Origin: Gammaproteobacteria bacterium
Lineage (GTDB): Bacteria; Pseudomonadota; Gammaproteobacteria; Xanthomonadales; Marinicellaceae
Direction: 5' to 3'
Length of the DNA stretch: 32,235 bases
NCBI GenBank assembly: GCA_030430025.1
Contig: JAUIGR010000028.1
Span: 1 to 32,235, forward strand
The position numbers were made by a program, and so were the translations under genes. Below the pieces are notes generated by a model. That model worked only from the letters and a program-made list of their open reading frames with translations. It was not told the DNA's origin and ran no database searches. Positions 23,984 through 32,235 of the stretch are shown here, in pieces; the stretch's first letter is position 1; every line of letters starts with the position of its first letter.

Positions 23984-24297
23984 TTGGCTTAGTTCAGTAT
24001 CTCTGTTACTAAGGAATTTTCGTTGTGATTGATTGAGATAGTCGTCTTGAGAAGGTCAATGATTAATGTATAAAGTTATGGTTTTGTTAATTGCTTTTGA
24101 TAAAAATTTTAATAAATCGATAATATTTCTTGATTATTCAGTACTTTAAAGGTTATTCTTGTAATAACTTCTTAAAAAATGGAAGTTGCTGTAAAAAAAT
24201 GTGAGTAAAGCCACAAAATTAAATCGTCTAGTTTGTTGAGATACTCATTTTATTGTCGGTGTGTGATAAGCATACAAATGGTATAGAGAGAAGCGTT
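23984..24297. other. AT-rich leader region before pilM
   Basis: This holds no gene. TTGATA (24097-24102) and TAATAT (24121-24126), 18 bp apart, form a possible promoter for the pilMNOPQ operon. A short inverted pair AACTTC/GAAGTT flanks 24166-24188. I see no clear terminator for the tRNA, so read-through into pilM is possible. Confidence 0.5.
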
Positions 24298-25356
24298 TTG
24301 CAGTTATTAGGTAGAAGTAAAGTTCAGTTAGTAGGGGTTGATATCAGTTCGTCTGCTGTCAAGTTGGTTCAGCTCAGTGGCAGTTTAGGGAATATGAAGG
24401 TCGAACGCTATGGTGTCGAGCCATTGCCTGTTAATGCTGTTGTTGATAATAATATTGCTGAAGTTGATATGGTCTCATCAGCGATCAGTAAACTGTTCCA
24501 TAAGACAGGTGTTAAAATTAAAAATGTTGCGACAGCTGTTTCAGGTTCCGCTGTTATTACTAAGATTATTCAAATGCCCAGCGACTTGACTGAAGATGAC
24601 TTAGAACAACAGCTTGCACTTGATGCCAATCAATTTATTCCTTACCCAATTGATGAAGTGAATTTGGATTTTGCTGTATTAGGTCCAGCGGACGACAATA
24701 ATGAAATTAACAATGTTTTGATAGCTAGCTCAAGATCAGAAAATATTGATGTTTACTTAGAAGCATTTGCCAATGTTGATTTGACATTGAAAGTTGTTGA
24801 TGTCGAGGCGTTTGCGATAGAGCGTTGTTTCAGTATGTTAAAAGATGATTATGGTATAGAAGATGAAGAGGTTGTTGCTTTGTTTGATATTGGTGCGAGT
24901 AAAACCACTTTACATGCCATTCATAAAGGTGCGGGAATTTATAATCGTGAACAAGGTTTTGGAGGAAAACAACTGACAGAGGAAATCATGCAAAGGTATG
25001 GGTTGTCTTTTGAAGAAGCTGGATTAGCTAAAAGACAAGGTGGATTGCCAGACAGTTATGAAACTGAAGTGTTACAGTCTTTTAAAGATTCTGTAGTACA
25101 ACAAGTGAGTAGGGCGCTTCAGTTCTTCTTTTCAGCTACGGAATTTAATAATGTGGATAGGATCATGTTAGGTGGTGGTTGTGCTGCTATTGAAGATATT
25201 GATGAGTTGGTTGAGGAACAAATTGGTGTTCCTACAGCGATAGTCAACCCAGTAAAAAATTTGAAACTGTCTGCGAGGGTAAATAAAGATGCTATCAAGA
25301 GTGATGCACCCTCTTTGATGTCTGTTATGGGTTTAGCTATGAGGAATTTTGACTGA
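24298..25356 (+). CDS. pilM: Type IV pilus assembly protein PilM
   Basis: This FtsA/actin-like cytoplasmic protein binds the N-terminus of PilN and links the motor to the alignment complex. The actin-fold nucleotide site begins VGVDISSSAVKLVQLSG. EPLPVNAVVDNNI, TKIIQMPSDLTEDDLE, FIPYPIDEVNLDF, VALFDIGASKTTLHAI and IMLGGGCAAIEDID follow in the expected order. I chose TTG 24298 (352 residues), because it aligns with the N-terminus of Pseudomonas PilM (354) and has GAGAG upstream; a TTG at 24253 would add 15 atypical residues. The stop shares a base with the pilN start (TGATG). Confidence 0.94.
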   Translation: MQLLGRSKVQLVGVDISSSAVKLVQLSGSLGNMKVERYGVEPLPVNAVVDNNIAEVDMVSSAISKLFHKTGVKIKNVATAVSGSAVITKIIQMPSDLTEDDLEQQLALDANQFIPYPIDEVNLDFAVLGPADDNNEINNVLIASSRSENIDVYLEAFANVDLTLKVVDVEAFAIERCFSMLKDDYGIEDEEVVALFDIGASKTTLHAIHKGAGIYNREQGFGGKQLTEEIMQRYGLSFEEAGLAKRQGGLPDSYETEVLQSFKDSVVQQVSRALQFFFSATEFNNVDRIMLGGGCAAIEDIDELVEEQIGVPTAIVNPVKNLKLSARVNKDAIKSDAPSLMSVMGLAMRNFD

Positions 25357-25946
25357 TGGTGAAGATTAATTTATTGCCCTGGCGTGAAGAAAGACGTCAA
25401 CAGTTAACTAATGAGTTTTATGCCTTATTTGGAATGGGCGTGGTTGTTGCATTATTGCTCTGTGGATTAACTTACTATTATTTCGATCAAAATATTAAAT
25501 TTCAGAGTAATCGGAATCAGCATCTGACCACTGAAATTGCTGAGCTGGACAAAAAAATTGCTGAAATTAAAGAGTTGGAAAGTAAAAAGGCCAGCTTGAT
25601 ACAACGACAACAAGTAATTGAAGAACTTCAAGCTAATAGAACACAAATGGTTCATCTGTTCGATGAATTAGTCAAGACTATACCCAATGGTGTGTTTTTA
25701 GAAAAAATAAATCAGAATGGTAGTCGTTTGACGATGGAAGGTTATGCCCAATCTTATGCACGTATTTCAGATTATATGGATCAATTAAAGGCTTCAGATT
25801 GGTTTACAAAAGTCGATGTTAATTTAATCCAGGTTGATAATAGTCTACCTTCCCATGAACAAAAGTTTAAATTAAGTGTTAGTTTGACTAACCCTGCAAA
25901 AAAAGCTAAAGAAGCAGAGGGTGATGATGAGGGAGAAGCTTCATGA
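25356..25946 (+). CDS. pilN: Type IV pilus assembly protein PilN
   Basis: This 196-residue bitopic inner-membrane protein pairs with PilO. The cytoplasmic signature INLLPWREERRQQ (4-16), which binds PilM, is intact. One transmembrane helix spans about 23-45 (LFGMGVVVALLLCGLTYYYF). A coiled coil follows (about 50-95), and then a ferredoxin-like periplasmic domain with VKTIPNGVFLEKI. The acidic tail ends EGDDEGEAS. The start codon overlaps the pilM stop by one base, and the stop overlaps pilO by four. Confidence 0.95.
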   Translation: MVKINLLPWREERRQQLTNEFYALFGMGVVVALLLCGLTYYYFDQNIKFQSNRNQHLTTEIAELDKKIAEIKELESKKASLIQRQQVIEELQANRTQMVHLFDELVKTIPNGVFLEKINQNGSRLTMEGYAQSYARISDYMDQLKASDWFTKVDVNLIQVDNSLPSHEQKFKLSVSLTNPAKKAKEAEGDDEGEAS

Positions 25947-26584
25947 ATTTTTTTGATGAGTTGCAAAGTTTAGATTATAGTAACGCTGGTGGATGGTCTA
26001 ATCAAGTTAAGGTGTTCATGATTGTTTGTGCAATGGTGTTGATTTTTGCTGCCTTCTATTATTTCCAGATTGATGCACAGCGAACTCAATTGACAACACT
26101 GCAGAAGAAGGAATTAGAGCTTAAACAATCATTTAGTTATAAAAATCAAAAAGCTGTTCAATTGCCAGCATACAAAAATCAGTTGGATGAGATGGAAGTT
26201 ATTTTAAAGTCAATGTTGCGTCAATTGCCAAGTAAAAATGAAATGTCTGATTTAATCGTCGATATTTCTCAGACAGCCTTAGCAAGTGGTATAGAAAATG
26301 ATTTGTTTGAACCAGGTGCGGAAAATGTCAAGGACTTTTATGCTGAAAAACCCATCAGCCTAAGAATGAAAGGGAACTATCATGAGTTTGGGACATTTGT
26401 CAGTGGTGTTGCATCATTACCGAGGGTTGTTATATTGACTATGCATGATATTTCTTTGAAACCTATCGGTGATTCGGTAGCTGGTGGCAAATTATTATTA
26501 GAAGGTACTGCAAGGACATACCGGTATTTAGATGATAATGAGCAAGCCATGGCAGATGCCAGGAACAGTGGTGGTAAAAAATGA
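25943..26584 (+). CDS. pilO: Type IV pilus assembly protein PilO
   Basis: This 213-residue partner of PilN in the inner-membrane alignment subcomplex starts with a short N-terminal tail (FFDELQSLDYSNAGGW) typical of PilO. It is followed by a transmembrane helix (about 25-43, VFMIVCAMVLIFAAFYYF), a coiled coil, and a periplasmic domain with LKSMLRQLPSKNEMSDLIVDIS, YHEFGTFVSGVASLPRVVIL and GKLLLEGTARTYRYL. ATGA overlaps link it with pilN upstream and pilP downstream. Confidence 0.95.
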   Translation: MNFFDELQSLDYSNAGGWSNQVKVFMIVCAMVLIFAAFYYFQIDAQRTQLTTLQKKELELKQSFSYKNQKAVQLPAYKNQLDEMEVILKSMLRQLPSKNEMSDLIVDISQTALASGIENDLFEPGAENVKDFYAEKPISLRMKGNYHEFGTFVSGVASLPRVVILTMHDISLKPIGDSVAGGKLLLEGTARTYRYLDDNEQAMADARNSGGKK

Positions 26585-27111
26585 TCAGAAAAAATATTTT
26601 ATTGCTTTCGGTTCTTTTTATCTCAGCATGCACAAGTAATCTGGATGATTTGAATCGGTTTATTGCCAATGAAAAAAACAAGCCAATAAAACCTATAGAT
26701 CCATTGCCTGAAATTAGGCCAATGGAATTGTTTGAATACAATGCTCATGATTTAAGAGATCCTTTCTCCAATGATTTAGAAGAAAAAAATGATGTGACCT
26801 CTGAAACTGAGTTAGCTGCGTTTGAGAATGGTGAAGGTCCAGATTTAACACGCCGAAAAGAGTTTCTGGAATCATTTCCTTTGGATAGTCTGTTGATGGT
26901 TGGAACTTACCAGCAAGGAGATGACTATTGGGGCTTGGTAACGGATCCTGATGGAACCATACATCGGGTTTCTGTGGGACATTATATTGGTCATAATTAT
27001 GGTGAAGTGGTTTCAATTACTGAGAATGAAATTGCTATTAAAGAGTGGGCTAATGATGGTTTGGGTGCATGGCGTCAAAGAGATGCAGCTATGGCATTGA
27101 ATGAAGAGTGA
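26581..27111 (+). CDS. pilP: Type IV pilus lipoprotein PilP
   Basis: This 176-residue inner-membrane lipoprotein bridges PilNO to the secretin PilQ. The signal peptide MIRKNILLLSVLFISAC ends in a lipobox with C17. A flexible region follows, then the conserved beta-domain: DLRDPFS near 57-63, RKEFLESFPLDSLLMVGTYQ, YWGLVTDPDGTIHRVSVGHY, IGHNYGEVVSITENEIAIKE. It overlaps pilO and pilQ by four bases each. Confidence 0.96.
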   Translation: MIRKNILLLSVLFISACTSNLDDLNRFIANEKNKPIKPIDPLPEIRPMELFEYNAHDLRDPFSNDLEEKNDVTSETELAAFENGEGPDLTRRKEFLESFPLDSLLMVGTYQQGDDYWGLVTDPDGTIHRVSVGHYIGHNYGEVVSITENEIAIKEWANDGLGAWRQRDAAMALNEE

Positions 27112-29306
27112 GAAATTTTATGAATATGATTGTTAATAAACCCCAAAAGCATGAATTGACAAATAATCTGTCACTTATTGCATGGCTTTTATTTTTCTTT
27201 GTGTTTGCTAGTCATGCTATGTCTCAATCAAAAATCACGGATGTTGTTCTTAAGTCGGGTGAGAATGGTTCAGTTGTTATTGATTTTGAATTTGATGGTG
27301 TTGTGGTGGAACCTGAAGTGTTCGTAACACAAATGCCAGCCAGGATTGCACTTGATTTTGTTGGAGCTTCCAACCAGTCTGATACGAGAAACTTAGCTAT
27401 AGGACTGGGCAACGCAAAAGGATTGAGAATGGTCTCCACTGATAGTAAAACGAGAGCCGTTATTGATTTAATGTCAGTGGGTGACTATCAAATATCAAAA
27501 GAAAATAATACAGTGTCATTATCATTGAGACCTAAAAATCATTCAGTTGTTTCAAGTTCAAATGCAACTGCTGTCTCAGTTGAGATGATTGATTTTCGTA
27601 GAGGTCTTGAGGGTGAAGGTATTGTGCAAATTAAATTTAATTCCCCTGATGCTATAGTAAATCTGAGTGAAAACCTTCAAAAACTGTCGATAGAGATATC
27701 TAGTGCGGTAATAGATGAATCATTAGAAAGAAAGTTGGATGTGATTGATTTTGCTACTCCGGTCAGTTTCATTGATGCACGGCAATCTGGTAATAATGTA
27801 AAGATCGATGTTGAAGCCAGCGGACTTTACGAGCATTTAGTTTATCAAACTGGAAATCAATACACTCTGGAGCTTAAAGAGAAAATAGCAGAAGTTGCTG
27901 ATCACTCAAAGCTATATGATAATGAAATTGAATATACTGGTAATTTAGTGTCATTTAATTTCCAAAATATTGAAGTGCGCTCTTTATTACAGTTGATTGC
28001 AGATGCTTCTCAATTAAACGTTGTGGTAGCTGATAATGTAGATGGAAATGTTACCTTGAGATTGCAGAATGTGCCATGGGATCAAGCATTAGACATTGTT
28101 CTGCAAAGTAAACAGCTTGATCAAAGGCGCCGTGGTGATGTCATTTGGGTGGCACCTGCTAGTGAAATTGCACAACGTGAACAAGAAGCACTAGAAGCGC
28201 TGAGCAAAAAAGAAGAGCTAGAACCTTTAGACAATATATTTATTCAGGTCAACTATGCTAAAGCAGAAGAGTTAGCTGCTTTGATCAGTGGAAATGCTGA
28301 TAGTGCTGGTGGTTCTGGTGGAGGTAACAGTTTTTTGTCAAACAGAGGTTCTGTAACTTTTGATGGAAGAACAAATACACTATTGGTAAATGATGTGCCT
28401 GAACGACTGAAGATCATTCAAGAATTAGTTAGTTCACTTGATCGCTCTGTTCAGCAAGTACAAATAGAATCACGCATTGTTGTTGCTACCGAAAAATTTG
28501 GTGATGAGTTGGGTGTTCGTTTTGGCGTAAATGGAGCACATGAAGATCGATATGGTAACATCATCACCACAGGTGGTAGTGCAGCAGCAGTTGATCGCTA
28601 CAATAACGCAGCTTTAATTAATAGATACACATCACCGAGTGGATCTGGTTTGCCCACTGTTCAACCAGATTATTCTGAGTTAAGTAATCCAATTGCTGGG
28701 GCCCCTTTAGGAGAGCGCTTAAATGTTAATTTGCCTGCTGCAGCTTCGTCGGCTGGAAGCTGGGCATTCAGTATTTTGGCAGCTGACTATTTACTTGATT
28801 TAGAACTATCTGCACTACAGAGTGAAGATAGGGGCGAAGTGATTTCGTCTCCAAGGGTCATCACAGCGAATCAGACAGAAGCAGTGATTAAACAAGGTGT
28901 TCAAATACCTTATGAACAAGCTACCTCAAGCGGGGCAACAAGCATATCGTTTAAAGATGCAGTTTTGGCACTAACTGTCACACCATTAATTACGCCCGAT
29001 GATCGTGTTGATTTAACTTTAAAGGTTGATCAAGATGCGATTGGTGAAGAAGTTTCTACCTCATTAGGGGGTAGTGTACCATCTATTGATACTCGGTCTG
29101 TTCAAACCAGAGTACTTGTTGAAAACGGACAGACGGTGGTGCTAGGTGGCATTTATGAACAAGTGCGTAGAACGACTAAATCAAAAGTACCTTTTTTGGG
29201 TGATATCCCAGGGTTAGGTAATTTATTCCGTAACAAGGCGGTACAGGATGATAAGGCGGAGTTACTGATATTTGTTACGCCAACCATTATTAAAGAAAGT
29301 TTATAA
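27108..29306 (+). CDS. pilQ: Type IV pilus secretin PilQ
   Basis: This 732-residue outer-membrane secretin is the channel through which the pilus passes. A signal peptide ends near residue 35 (FVFASHAMSQ). Two AMIN domains, which bind peptidoglycan, cover about 40-240 (KITDVVLKSGENGSVVIDFEF; MIDFRRGLEGEGIVQIKF). An STN domain follows (VSFNFQNIEVRSLLQLIADA), then N1 (DNIFIQVNYAKAEELAALIS) and the secretin core with EVISSPRVITAN and the signature VVLGGIYEQ...VPFLGDIPGLGNLFR. The start is a GTG giving a 4-base GTGA overlap with pilP; ATG 27120 is an alternative. It is slightly longer than the Pseudomonas protein (714). The gene after it is not aroK, as would be common, but a large lipoprotein. 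Confidence 0.96.
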   Translation: MRNFMNMIVNKPQKHELTNNLSLIAWLLFFFVFASHAMSQSKITDVVLKSGENGSVVIDFEFDGVVVEPEVFVTQMPARIALDFVGASNQSDTRNLAIGLGNAKGLRMVSTDSKTRAVIDLMSVGDYQISKENNTVSLSLRPKNHSVVSSSNATAVSVEMIDFRRGLEGEGIVQIKFNSPDAIVNLSENLQKLSIEISSAVIDESLERKLDVIDFATPVSFIDARQSGNNVKIDVEASGLYEHLVYQTGNQYTLELKEKIAEVADHSKLYDNEIEYTGNLVSFNFQNIEVRSLLQLIADASQLNVVVADNVDGNVTLRLQNVPWDQALDIVLQSKQLDQRRRGDVIWVAPASEIAQREQEALEALSKKEELEPLDNIFIQVNYAKAEELAALISGNADSAGGSGGGNSFLSNRGSVTFDGRTNTLLVNDVPERLKIIQELVSSLDRSVQQVQIESRIVVATEKFGDELGVRFGVNGAHEDRYGNIITTGGSAAAVDRYNNAALINRYTSPSGSGLPTVQPDYSELSNPIAGAPLGERLNVNLPAAASSAGSWAFSILAADYLLDLELSALQSEDRGEVISSPRVITANQTEAVIKQGVQIPYEQATSSGATSISFKDAVLALTVTPLITPDDRVDLTLKVDQDAIGEEVSTSLGGSVPSIDTRSVQTRVLVENGQTVVLGGIYEQVRRTTKSKVPFLGDIPGLGNLFRNKAVQDDKAELLIFVTPTIIKESL

Positions 29307-29326
29307 TTTTAGAAGGACAATCAACT

Positions 29327-32053
29327 ATGTATAAGTATATAAAACACTGTATTCTTTGTGTGTTAGTCGGCTTGTTTTTAACAGCATGTGGTGGTAGCAG
29401 TGATTCTGGTGGTGCAACTCCAGGACCAGTAGGTCAAACGTTAAAAATAACGATAACACCTGTGCTCTCATCGGTTCCTGCAAATACCAATGATTTTCCG
29501 ATCAATCTAGAATCACCTTTTTACACTCAAGTTAATATCAGAGTAACATTCGATAATGGTGCACCTGTTGCAGATGGGACAGAAGTTCAGTTCAGAACGT
29601 CTAACGTGCAAATTGCCCCTATTTCTACTTTGGATGACCCAGAAACAACAGATGTCAACGAATTCACTACTTTATTTGGTAGTGTTTTTAATGAAACTTC
29701 AGGTGGCAATGCCACATTTTTTGTACATGGCGGTCAGTTGTCTGGCAGTGTGACACTAACTGCTTCAGCTGTCGATCCACAAACAGGACGAACATCATTT
29801 TCTGACTTCAATTTTACGGTATCACCAGGACCTGAGCCGTTTGAACGATTTACGATAGAGGCCCAAACAACCAGTCTACCTGCTAATATATTTAACCTGA
29901 CTCCGATAGAAGCATTTGAGACAGTATATATGACTGAAGCTACTATTTCATTTAAAGATCCGCTTGGTAATTTTGTTAATCCGGCTTCTGATGGTGATAG
30001 TTCTACTGTAGGAGTTGCTGTCTCCAACACCAATGTGATTACATTTTCAACTTTAGATGATGGATCAACAGACGATGTTAATGAAATTTTTGTACTATTA
30101 GGGCAAGGACCTGTTGATATGGTGGCTGGTAGAGGTACTATTTTTATTTGGTCTCAACAACCTGGTATCGGTACCATCACTGTCAGTACTTTTGATCAGT
30201 ATACGGGTGAGGATATCAGTATTACTTTAGATATAGAAGTTGAAGCTTCAGGTAATGGTATGCCTACTGATATCAGTGTATTCAGTAATACCGCAGGGTA
30301 TATTAATGGCTCTGGGGGACCGCAAGCACAAGCTGTTCAGGTACAGTTGAGAGATGCTGACGGTTTGGCAGTTATTGATCCAGGTAGTAATAACAACATC
30401 ATTGTTGATATCACCACTGACGGTCCAAATAGTGGTGAGTTTGTTTCAGCAACAAATGCTCAAGGCGTTCAGGAGCAAGGTAACTCAATTAAACTGGCGT
30501 CTGCCAATGGTGTTGGATCGCTGGCGTTGCACAGTGGTGATAGCCCAAATACGGTTATTATGACAGTGACATCCGACAGAGCAGATAATAATGTTGACAA
30601 TGGACTACAAGACCCCATTACCGCACAGAACAGTTTTGTGATCTCTGATGGTGTATTGTTTGGTCTTGAGATAACTATTCCAGATTTACAAAACTTTTTT
30701 GTTAATGGTGTAACGGATTTGGATTTATCAGCTGGCACTGGTCAACTTGATGGAACGTATACACTTGGAATCAGTGTTATAGGTACTGATAAGGGAGGTA
30801 ATCCTGCTTTACCAACTACAATACAATTTGGTTTAATAGACAGTCCTCTGGATGGATATCCAAATGAAGGTCCAGGTGTGTTTGCTATCTCTGGTGTTGA
30901 TGGTGACCCTCAGGAAGGGGGTAATCAATTTACTTCTGAGTCAGCAAATTTCTTTGATGATGCCAACGGTGTACAGCCTGGTGATACGCTACTAATTTGG
31001 GCAGAAGATATTCAAGGTAATGAAGACTTGGAAAGTGCTGTCACAGTTCAGAATGTCAATAGTCAAACACGGTTAACTATTAATGAGTTATTCAACAGGA
31101 ATGATTTGACTGGTCAAGTTATTGATGATATGGATATCTTTCCATATGCTGTCGGTCGCGCTCTAGATGGTAACATTGAAGCCACTGCAACATTGGGTGA
31201 TAATGGTGTAGCAACGACATATTTAAATTTCCCAGTCTCTAAATTAGGTAAATTAGCGGGTATATATGCCAAAGGTGCAGGTGCTACAGTTAATGGCTCA
31301 ACCCGTATAGTGACGGATGTGGAAACTATTGTGTATCCTGGTTTGGGATCGATTGGAGATACACATTCAGCTAACCTTTTTGCTTTTCCTGAGTATATAG
31401 CTGCTAACCAAGAGTCATTGATTTCAGTTTGTATGTTTGATGCAGCAGGTCATCCGCTTCAAGGTCGTTCGATATCGTGGGCTTATGCTGGTGAGGGTAC
31501 AGGTATCATTGATGGTGTAGCTAATTCTGGAGTTATGTCGAATAGTACAGGAGCTGATGGTTGTGCACAGGGTATAGCGATCGCACAAGGTGTGCTGGAT
31601 GATAGCGAAAATAGCGGGTTTGTTTTCTCTTCAGGAGGATTGACTTGTCTGAATGAAGATAGTGATGTACCAGTATGTATACGAATAGCTGATCCAGGTT
31701 CTGCTTATTTAACAGCGGATCCAACGTTTGTAACAGCTACTGGTAGTATTAATATTGACTTATTGCTATTTGATGGTGGAGGTAATGGTATTCCTGGGTC
31801 AGCAATATTGGTCGATTGTCAAGCTAATGGTGGTACTTTAGAGCCATCTTTATTACCAGGAATAACTGATGAAAATGGCATGTCATTTGCTACTATTGTG
31901 GCAAACTTGAATGCTTTTAACGAGTTTTATACGGGTGTATGTACTTTTTCAACACCTGGTGGAGCGCAGTCGGTTGATGTTAATTTCCAAGGAATTGATA
32001 TTTGTACGCTGAATTTCTCACCGAATCCTCCTCCTGCAGTATGTGAACCATAA
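29327..32053 (+). CDS. Large Ig-like (invasin/Big-type) lipoprotein downstream of pilQ
   Basis: This is a 908-residue predicted lipoprotein that I cannot name. The signal peptide MYKYIKHCILCVLVGLFLTAC ends in a lipobox at C21, followed by a Gly/Ser-rich tether (CGGSSDSGGATPGP). The mature part is acidic, Gly/Asn/Thr-rich and beta-predicted, in the style of bacterial Ig-like (Big) repeats. A tandem domain duplication is visible: STLDDPETTDVNEF (100-113) recurs as STLDDGSTDDVNEI (241-254), and SSVPAN recurs as TSLPAN about 134 residues later. All eight mature cysteines other than C21 lie in the last about 210 residues, suggesting a disulfide-stabilised tip. It starts 20 bp after pilQ with AGAAGGA as ribosome-binding site, has no promoter of its own that I see, and ends at a strong terminator. 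It is thus probably the last gene of the pilMNOPQ operon, with a surface or periplasmic role linked to pili (inference). Confidence 0.82.
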   Translation: MYKYIKHCILCVLVGLFLTACGGSSDSGGATPGPVGQTLKITITPVLSSVPANTNDFPINLESPFYTQVNIRVTFDNGAPVADGTEVQFRTSNVQIAPISTLDDPETTDVNEFTTLFGSVFNETSGGNATFFVHGGQLSGSVTLTASAVDPQTGRTSFSDFNFTVSPGPEPFERFTIEAQTTSLPANIFNLTPIEAFETVYMTEATISFKDPLGNFVNPASDGDSSTVGVAVSNTNVITFSTLDDGSTDDVNEIFVLLGQGPVDMVAGRGTIFIWSQQPGIGTITVSTFDQYTGEDISITLDIEVEASGNGMPTDISVFSNTAGYINGSGGPQAQAVQVQLRDADGLAVIDPGSNNNIIVDITTDGPNSGEFVSATNAQGVQEQGNSIKLASANGVGSLALHSGDSPNTVIMTVTSDRADNNVDNGLQDPITAQNSFVISDGVLFGLEITIPDLQNFFVNGVTDLDLSAGTGQLDGTYTLGISVIGTDKGGNPALPTTIQFGLIDSPLDGYPNEGPGVFAISGVDGDPQEGGNQFTSESANFFDDANGVQPGDTLLIWAEDIQGNEDLESAVTVQNVNSQTRLTINELFNRNDLTGQVIDDMDIFPYAVGRALDGNIEATATLGDNGVATTYLNFPVSKLGKLAGIYAKGAGATVNGSTRIVTDVETIVYPGLGSIGDTHSANLFAFPEYIAANQESLISVCMFDAAGHPLQGRSISWAYAGEGTGIIDGVANSGVMSNSTGADGCAQGIAIAQGVLDDSENSGFVFSSGGLTCLNEDSDVPVCIRIADPGSAYLTADPTFVTATGSINIDLLLFDGGGNGIPGSAILVDCQANGGTLEPSLLPGITDENGMSFATIVANLNAFNEFYTGVCTFSTPGGAQSVDVNFQGIDICTLNFSPNPPPAVCEP

Positions 32054-32074
32054 TAATATTTTACTCTAAAAATT

Positions 32075-32112
32075 AAAAGCCCTGAGGTCATTTGACCTAC
32101 AGGGCTTTTTTA
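32075..32112 (+). terminator. Strong terminator of the pilMNOPQ-lipoprotein operon
   Basis: AAAAGCCCTG plus AGGTC (from 32075) faces GACCT plus CAGGGCTTTT around an ATTT loop, with one unpaired A, followed by six Ts. It is the first strong terminator after pilM and so marks the lipoprotein as part of the pil transcription unit. Confidence 0.93.
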
Positions 32113-32131
32113 ATAGCTAAAATCTTTTCAT

Positions 32132-32235
32132 TAATTAGTCGAACCTGAAAAATGCATAAGTTATTGTTGAATAAGATAAATTTATTAAAATCTCCATATT
32201 TTTTCGACCAGAAAACAAGTGGTTCAATGCTTTTT
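32132..32235 (+). repeat. Dispersed repeat, copy B (cut by the window end)
   Basis: This is collinear with 649-752, in the same orientation, without gaps. It is identical over the first 28 bases and over CATATTTTTTCGACCAG (32195-32211), with a diverged 26-base core between. It begins 20 bp after the terminator at 32075-32112. An open frame starts at ATG 32152 in the same place as in copy A and gives a weakly similar peptide (YFFDQ shared), so a coding origin is possible. The element continues past the window. Confidence 0.7.

Overview
The window looks like chromosomal DNA of an AT-rich gammaproteobacterium. The evidence is a SuhB/TrmJ divergent pair, a yfgM-bamB-der cluster, a DUF1631 protein, a DUF4426 protein, and type IV pilus genes of the Pseudomonas/Xanthomonas type (pilBCD-coaE and pilMNOPQ). 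tRNAs carry an encoded CCA. Base composition and gene set would fit a Marinicella-like lineage, but that is a guess from memory and not shown by the sequence.

Layout. Positions 1-526 are the end of an rRNA operon (23S 3' end, spacer, 5S, terminator). Positions 530-3357 are accessory DNA with almost no intact host genes. It holds several hairpins, one copy of a dispersed repeat, a complete IS256-family insertion sequence with an 8-bp target duplication, and the decayed 3' end of an IS110-family transposase. Positions 3358-5711 are a LysR regulator divergent from an azoreductase-like flavoprotein and a pirin. Positions 5818-7591 are a SuhB-like protein with a degraded catalytic site, divergent from trmJ, then tRNA-Asn. 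Positions 7698-10853 are yfgM-bamB-der (outer-membrane assembly and ribosome biogenesis). Positions 10980-14137 are moeA, a rhodanese-ThiF/MoeB fusion and folD. On the minus strand, 14134-19114 carry a DUF1631 protein, a DUF4426 protein and sucCD.

Positions 19462-32112 are a type IV pilus region: pilB-pilC-pilD-coaE, a CAT-anticodon tRNA, then pilM-N-O-P-Q with overlapping stop/start codons. Directly behind pilQ lies a 908-residue lipoprotein with duplicated Ig-like domains, closed by a strong terminator. Just past that terminator a second copy of the dispersed repeat from position 649 begins and runs off the window.

How the genes fit together. PilB (extension ATPase), PilC (platform) and PilD (prepilin peptidase) are the motor and processing side of the pilus. 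PilM-N-O-P-Q form the alignment complex and outer-membrane secretin. No pilin gene is in the window. The lipoprotein is the least expected gene and the best candidate for something undescribed. I saw no CRISPR array, phage, toxin-antitoxin or recognisable defence system.
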